Assembly (NCBI GenBank): GCA_964035575.1
Contig: OZ037853.1
Coordinates: 1,334,501 to 1,398,500 of the forward strand
Direction of reading: 5' to 3'
DNA: 64,000 nt
From: Rhynchopus sp. YZ270_cl-10
Taxonomy: Eukaryota; Euglenozoa; Diplonemea; Diplonemida; Diplonemidae
The notes below the pieces were generated by a model, which searched no databases, had not been told where the DNA came from, and saw only the letters and a program-made list of their open reading frames with translations. Made by a program: the position numbers and the translations under genes. Each line of letters opens with the position of its first letter. The first letter of the stretch is position 1. Below, piece by piece: positions 60,965 through 64,000 of this stretch.

Positions 60965-61145
60965 GGCACCCATAGGTACCTGGCGAAGCCACGGTACGCA
61001 ACATTTCAAAAATTTGCGCTTAAAATTACACATTTTTACTGCCAAACTAGGTCATGGGAAGGGTGGGGTGCAAGCTTGCGCCGCAGGCGCACGGTACGCT
61101 ACTTTTATCATTTCGCCATGTTGCATGCTTCCTTTTCCTTCGGCG
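60965..61145 (+). repeat. Dispersed repeat with paired GTACCGT/ACGGTAC hairpin words
   Basis: Inverted copy of 8160-8310 (about 150 bp, diverged). It carries TGGCGAAGCCACGGTACGCAAC at one end (here split by small changes) and GCGCCGCAGGCGCACGGTACG at the other. A shorter relative lies at 52325-52375. In each, a tiny perfect hairpin abuts a CACGGTACGC word. Confidence 0.65.
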
Positions 61146-61338
61146 CTTGACAAATTGAGTCGCGTTCTGGCTGTCACGGGGTCACTTTGTTCACGAGGCA
61201 CGAGGCTGAATATGGCCCCATGGTGAGTGTGGGTGCATGCCGGGCCTAACCCCCCCCTGGAAATTTTTCGGCCCCCCGAATTTTTTTTTCTCCACCCCCC
61301 TTGGACACGTCTGAAAAAACCCCCAAGGGGGGTCGAAC

Positions 61339-62091
61339 CAGGGCTCTCAAGATCCTCCACGAAAAAAGCAGAATTTTCGAAATGAGGAGGATTCGTTTTT
61401 GCAAAAAAAACCCCCCAAAAAAAAATTTTTCCCCCGCAACAAGCGGTCGTCGCGCGCTTCGCGCGCGCCTCCCTGACAGCCACAGAGCGGAGAGGCGGGT
61501 CAATTTTGCGAGATAACAAAAAACGGAAATCTAATCCTTTCTCTTGCACCGTACGCTCCACGAACCGTACAAAACCAATACGTCTTCCAGAAGCAGGGGC
61601 TGATGCAACGGCGGGTAATTTTTTTTAAATGGCAAAAATTTTGCAGCTTTGGTCACGTTGCATTTTTTGGCTGCAAAATACAAGGGTATCCAAAGACATT
61701 GCCAACTATTTTTTTGCGGAGCAAAAAAATAATATAAATGGCGCCGCAGGCGAAAAAAAATTGGGGTACGGTGTAAAAATGCTTCCTTTTACACTACAGA
61801 ATCACTCAACGAACCCTTTTTTTGAGTAGCAAAAAATGAAAATGGCGCCGCAAGCAAATTTTTTTTAAGGTGCAGCCCTGGACGGTGCATACAGGCTCGG
61901 GAAAATATTGGCTCCCTCGGGGGAGACAAAGTGACCCCCACTATAAAACCCCTAGGAGGATAATCCTCCACCCGAGCCCGCCAAAAAAAAAAAAAAAGTG
62001 GAGGAAATCCTCCACCAAAAAAGCCTGAAAAAAAAAAAAAAAGCCCCTGGAGGAAATATCCTCCCCTACGTGGAGGATCTTGAGAGCACTG
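61339..62091. mobile_element. hAT-like non-autonomous element 4 with exact 8-bp target duplication
   Basis: The 23-base ends begin CAGGGCTCTCAAGATCCTCC and, inverted, CAGTGCTCTCAAGATCCTCC: one mismatch. GGTCGAAC lies directly outside both ends. 753 bp, no transposase. Inside are short perfect palindromes: GGAGGATAATCCTCC (61955), GTGGAGGAAATCCTCCAC (61998), GGAGGAAATATCCTCC (62049), and a GCGCGCTTCGCGCGC hairpin near 61450. Confidence 0.82.
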
Positions 62092-62462
62092 GGTCGAACC
62101 CCCCCCCCCCCACCCCCCCACAAAAAAATCTCTGAATCGGCCCATCTGTCAAGTTTTCTGTTCTCCTGATTCCCCCTGATCTATGAGACATACCCCCTCC
62201 CCCGCCATCTGGCCACAGAGTGCTGTGGTCATATTTGCAAGCAACAAAATAAAAAGCACAACCACCCCTTTTATCCAACCCAATTTTCTTGCTACACATA
62301 TTTAGGTGTGCTCTGTGTCGACCTCGAAATAGATGTAGGACTGCATGGTTGGGGTCCACCCGGAGGACCGGTCATGTACCAAGGTGCACTGTCACGAGAG
62401 GGCTTTGTATTTCAAGTCAACTGCGGCTCATCCTAGCAGCTCGAACGCCACGTGTTGCTCTC

Positions 62463-62904
62463 TGCTGACCCCACCCACCCCACCTCACTGTTTGTTGTGT
62501 GCCCACCCACCCCCACGCTCTCATTCTCCTTCACACCTTCTGTTGTTGGCTGCAGGGTACTTTGTGCTTTCATCCGTGGCTGGCATCGTACGGTCAGTTG
62601 GGCATAGTACATTGCGACAGTGCGTCAGTTGCTGTCTAACGTCTGTGCGTTGGGTTGGGTGGAGAAGGCAGACAAACGGTATTTTGAGCAGTTTGCATCA
62701 CTTTCCTGTTTTCCTGGTAAAATGCACCTTTTTCTATTTTCCACTTGTCTCAGATCACTTCTTCAGGTAGACTGTGGCTGCAACTTCGGGTAACAGTGCT
62801 TTGTGGTGTTTGGGTTCCTCACCCATCCACAAGGCGTGGCTGTCTTGGCAGTGTGGCTGTATCACTGCCAGGGCTGGGAGGAAGGAATGTGGGGGAGGAC
62901 CTGG
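62463..62904 (+). other. Type-II 5' region of gene D
   Basis: Starts with a copy of the CCCACCCACCCCCACGCTCT repeat (62463-62593), then matches the region ahead of gene B with indels (AGACAAACGGTATTTTGAGC, CACAAGGCGTGGCTGTCTTG, GGGGAGGACCTG). Genes A and C do not share this region. No gene. Confidence 0.6.
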
Positions 62905-62963
62905 CCACAACACACAAACAGGGACAACACACTTCACCTCTGTAAACAACACACAACACTAAG
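62905..62963 (+). promoter_or_regulatory. Conserved CA-rich 5' leader of gene D
   Basis: CCACAACACACAAACAGGG, ACAACACACTT, CACCTCTGTAAACAACAC and ACACAACACTAAG precede the ATG, closest to the gene B leader. Confidence 0.55.
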
Positions 62964-64000
62964 ATGGGCTCCGCAGTCTCGAAGAAGCAACAGTACGACG
63001 TTGCGAAGTCCATTCTATGCAAGGACAGGCACGTCGACGCAGTGTACGGCAGAAGCAGGAGGACAATGCTGCACAGTGCCGTGCTTGCGGGGGACGTGGA
63101 GGCAGTGCGGTTTCTTGTGCAGAGCGGGGCAGGGAACGTGCGTGACAGGGACGGGAAGGTGCCGCTGTGGTACGCACTGCAGCACAGGGACGCGGATGTG
63201 CGGGGGCGACTTGAGGCGGAGCTGGGGGCGCATGCAGCACAGATCCTTGTGGAGGTGGAGGATGCTGTGCACGTGTACCTCACTCATGGTGTCGCCACAA
63301 CAACAGCAACAACAGGTGTGGCAGTGGAACGGAGCAGTGGAGATGCAACGACAGCACCTCTTACTGACTCTCACATGGACATGGCGAAATACACGAACAC
63401 CTCGACTGGAGACAGGCACCTGGGAGAGGACGATCTTGACGGGGACACGGGTGCACTGCGGCACACAGACGGACGGAAGGTGGAGTTCCTGCGGAAAACA
63501 GAGGACAACAACAACAAGAACAGCAATGGAGGTGAAGACCTGCTGTGCTGGCTGCGTGGTCTGCCAAAGGTGGATCCGCCGTTGGGCTACACAGACGAAC
63601 ACGTGCGGCACATGGAGGCGGGGTTCCGTGTGGTGTGCAAGCGTCTGCTGGAGGACATGAGAGGACGGAGGGAGGCTGCGGGGACACGTGGTGGGCACGT
63701 GGAGGTGGAGGACTGGATGGCGGCACGCGACCCGTTTGAGCTGCTGCTGTCGGGGTTCCTGTTCACGTCTGACTGCGTGGAGTATGTGCTGGACAGCGGC
63801 GGGGATGTTGTGTGCGACGAGAAGGACGGGACACCGCAGATTGCGAAAGGGCCTGACGGGAAGCTGCGGTACATCAGACTGACGGAGCGGGCTGTGCTGG
63901 ACAACCACGGGAGTGCTGCTGATGTGAAATCACAGTCGCTTGCGCTGTACATGACGATGAACACTGCGATGCGTGCTGTGGGGCAGCTGGCTGCGGTGAA
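62964..64000 (+). CDS. Gene D: ankyrin-ART-NACHT-WD40 paralogue, 5' part only
   Basis: Open from MGSAVSKKQQYDVAKS to the window edge (345 codons). The N-terminus is of the gene B type, with the same myristoylation pattern. Ankyrin-like repeats and the start of the ART region are present; the catalytic Arg lies beyond the edge. Parts resemble gene C rather than B (KRLLEDMRGRREAAG, STGDRHLGEDD), so D is a mosaic of the two subtypes. Whether the rest is intact cannot be seen. Confidence 0.85.
   Translation, partial: MGSAVSKKQQYDVAKSILCKDRHVDAVYGRSRRTMLHSAVLAGDVEAVRFLVQSGAGNVRDRDGKVPLWYALQHRDADVRGRLEAELGAHAAQILVEVEDAVHVYLTHGVATTTATTGVAVERSSGDATTAPLTDSHMDMAKYTNTSTGDRHLGEDDLDGDTGALRHTDGRKVEFLRKTEDNNNKNSNGGEDLLCWLRGLPKVDPPLGYTDEHVRHMEAGFRVVCKRLLEDMRGRREAAGTRGGHVEVEDWMAARDPFELLLSGFLFTSDCVEYVLDSGGDVVCDEKDGTPQIAKGPDGKLRYIRLTERAVLDNHGSAADVKSQSLALYMTMNTAMRAVGQLAAV

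Larger units (their letters stand above)
51408..62963. other. 11.5-kb spacer without a recognisable gene
   Basis: AT-rich with many homopolymer runs. It holds four hAT-like elements (one nested), a foldback (55238-55341), an unassigned GC-rich segment (55740-56290), the 819-bp TATGGTAC array, ATCAACAGAGAGTGT-type repeats (53853-53970, 54058-54125, 56459-56570), a second CCHC-type relic (59122-59435), three GGCGCCGCAGGC-type blocks (52794-52935, 60327-60450, 61735-61865) and the type-II NLR 5' region before gene D. I found no frame with convincing coding character. Confidence 0.65.

Noticed and set aside
51408-62963. A large virus-like or Polinton-like element filling the gene-poor region
   Set aside because: No capsid, polymerase, integrase or ATPase motif was found, and no common terminal repeats span the region. 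The visible content is small DNA elements and tandem repeats.

Overview
The window is nuclear DNA of a unicellular eukaryote. The evidence is spliceosomal GT-AG introns with GTATGT-like donors, a condensin subunit, a RING/TRAF-type zinc-finger protein, a PH-UBA protein, a DUF4116 protein and very large multidomain NACHT-WD40 proteins. Coding DNA is GC-rich. The spacers are AT-rich, full of homopolymers and built from short dispersed repeats. I cannot name the species. All recognised genes lie on the + strand.

Layout. 2-3869: 3' part of a five-exon condensin subunit 1 (CAP-D2) gene. 3870-8792: repeat-rich spacer with foldback elements, an 8-bp tandem array and an hAT-like element. 8793-14081: gene A, the first of four paralogues (A-D) with the order myristoylation signal, ankyrin, ADP-ribosyltransferase (ART), NACHT, pentapeptide, 14 WD40 blades. 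15163-15504: small NTF2-like gene. 16402-17663: two-exon RING/TRAF-zinc-finger gene. 17664-24137: spacer with a 2.2-kb long-TIR element. 24138-25220: Hsp33-type chaperone. 27422-27763: second NTF2-like gene, identical in protein. 28635-33902: gene B. 35113-35752: broken fragment of the DUF4116 gene. 36036-41436: gene C, with a Cys-rich exon-like insert inside its WD40 region. 42282-46704: two-exon DUF4116 gene. 49278-51407: PH-UBA-repeat gene. 51408-62963: 11.5 kb without a recognisable gene, holding an 819-bp tandem array and three hAT-like elements, one with another nested inside it. 62964-64000: gene D, running off the end.

How it fits together. The centrepiece is an expanding cluster of NLR/STAND-like genes. 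A predicted membrane-anchored, R-S-E type ART effector sits in front of a NACHT switch and a double WD40 propeller. The four copies are almost identical through ankyrin, ART, NACHT and pentapeptide regions, but their WD40 blades differ at repeated, probably surface-exposed positions. That pattern suggests a conserved effector/switch with a diversifying sensor, as in known NLR families. Flanking modules (NTF2-like gene, DUF4116 pieces, common leaders and 3' flanks) have been shuffled with the cluster by segmental duplication.

The spacers record much small-element activity. Four hAT-like elements have CAGGG/CAGGC-type ends; two have exact 8-bp target duplications and two have 7-8-bp matches. 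There is a Mutator-like long-TIR element, several palindromic foldbacks, and three tandem arrays that all have an 8-bp period. Functions are read from motifs by eye. No alignment or database search was run.
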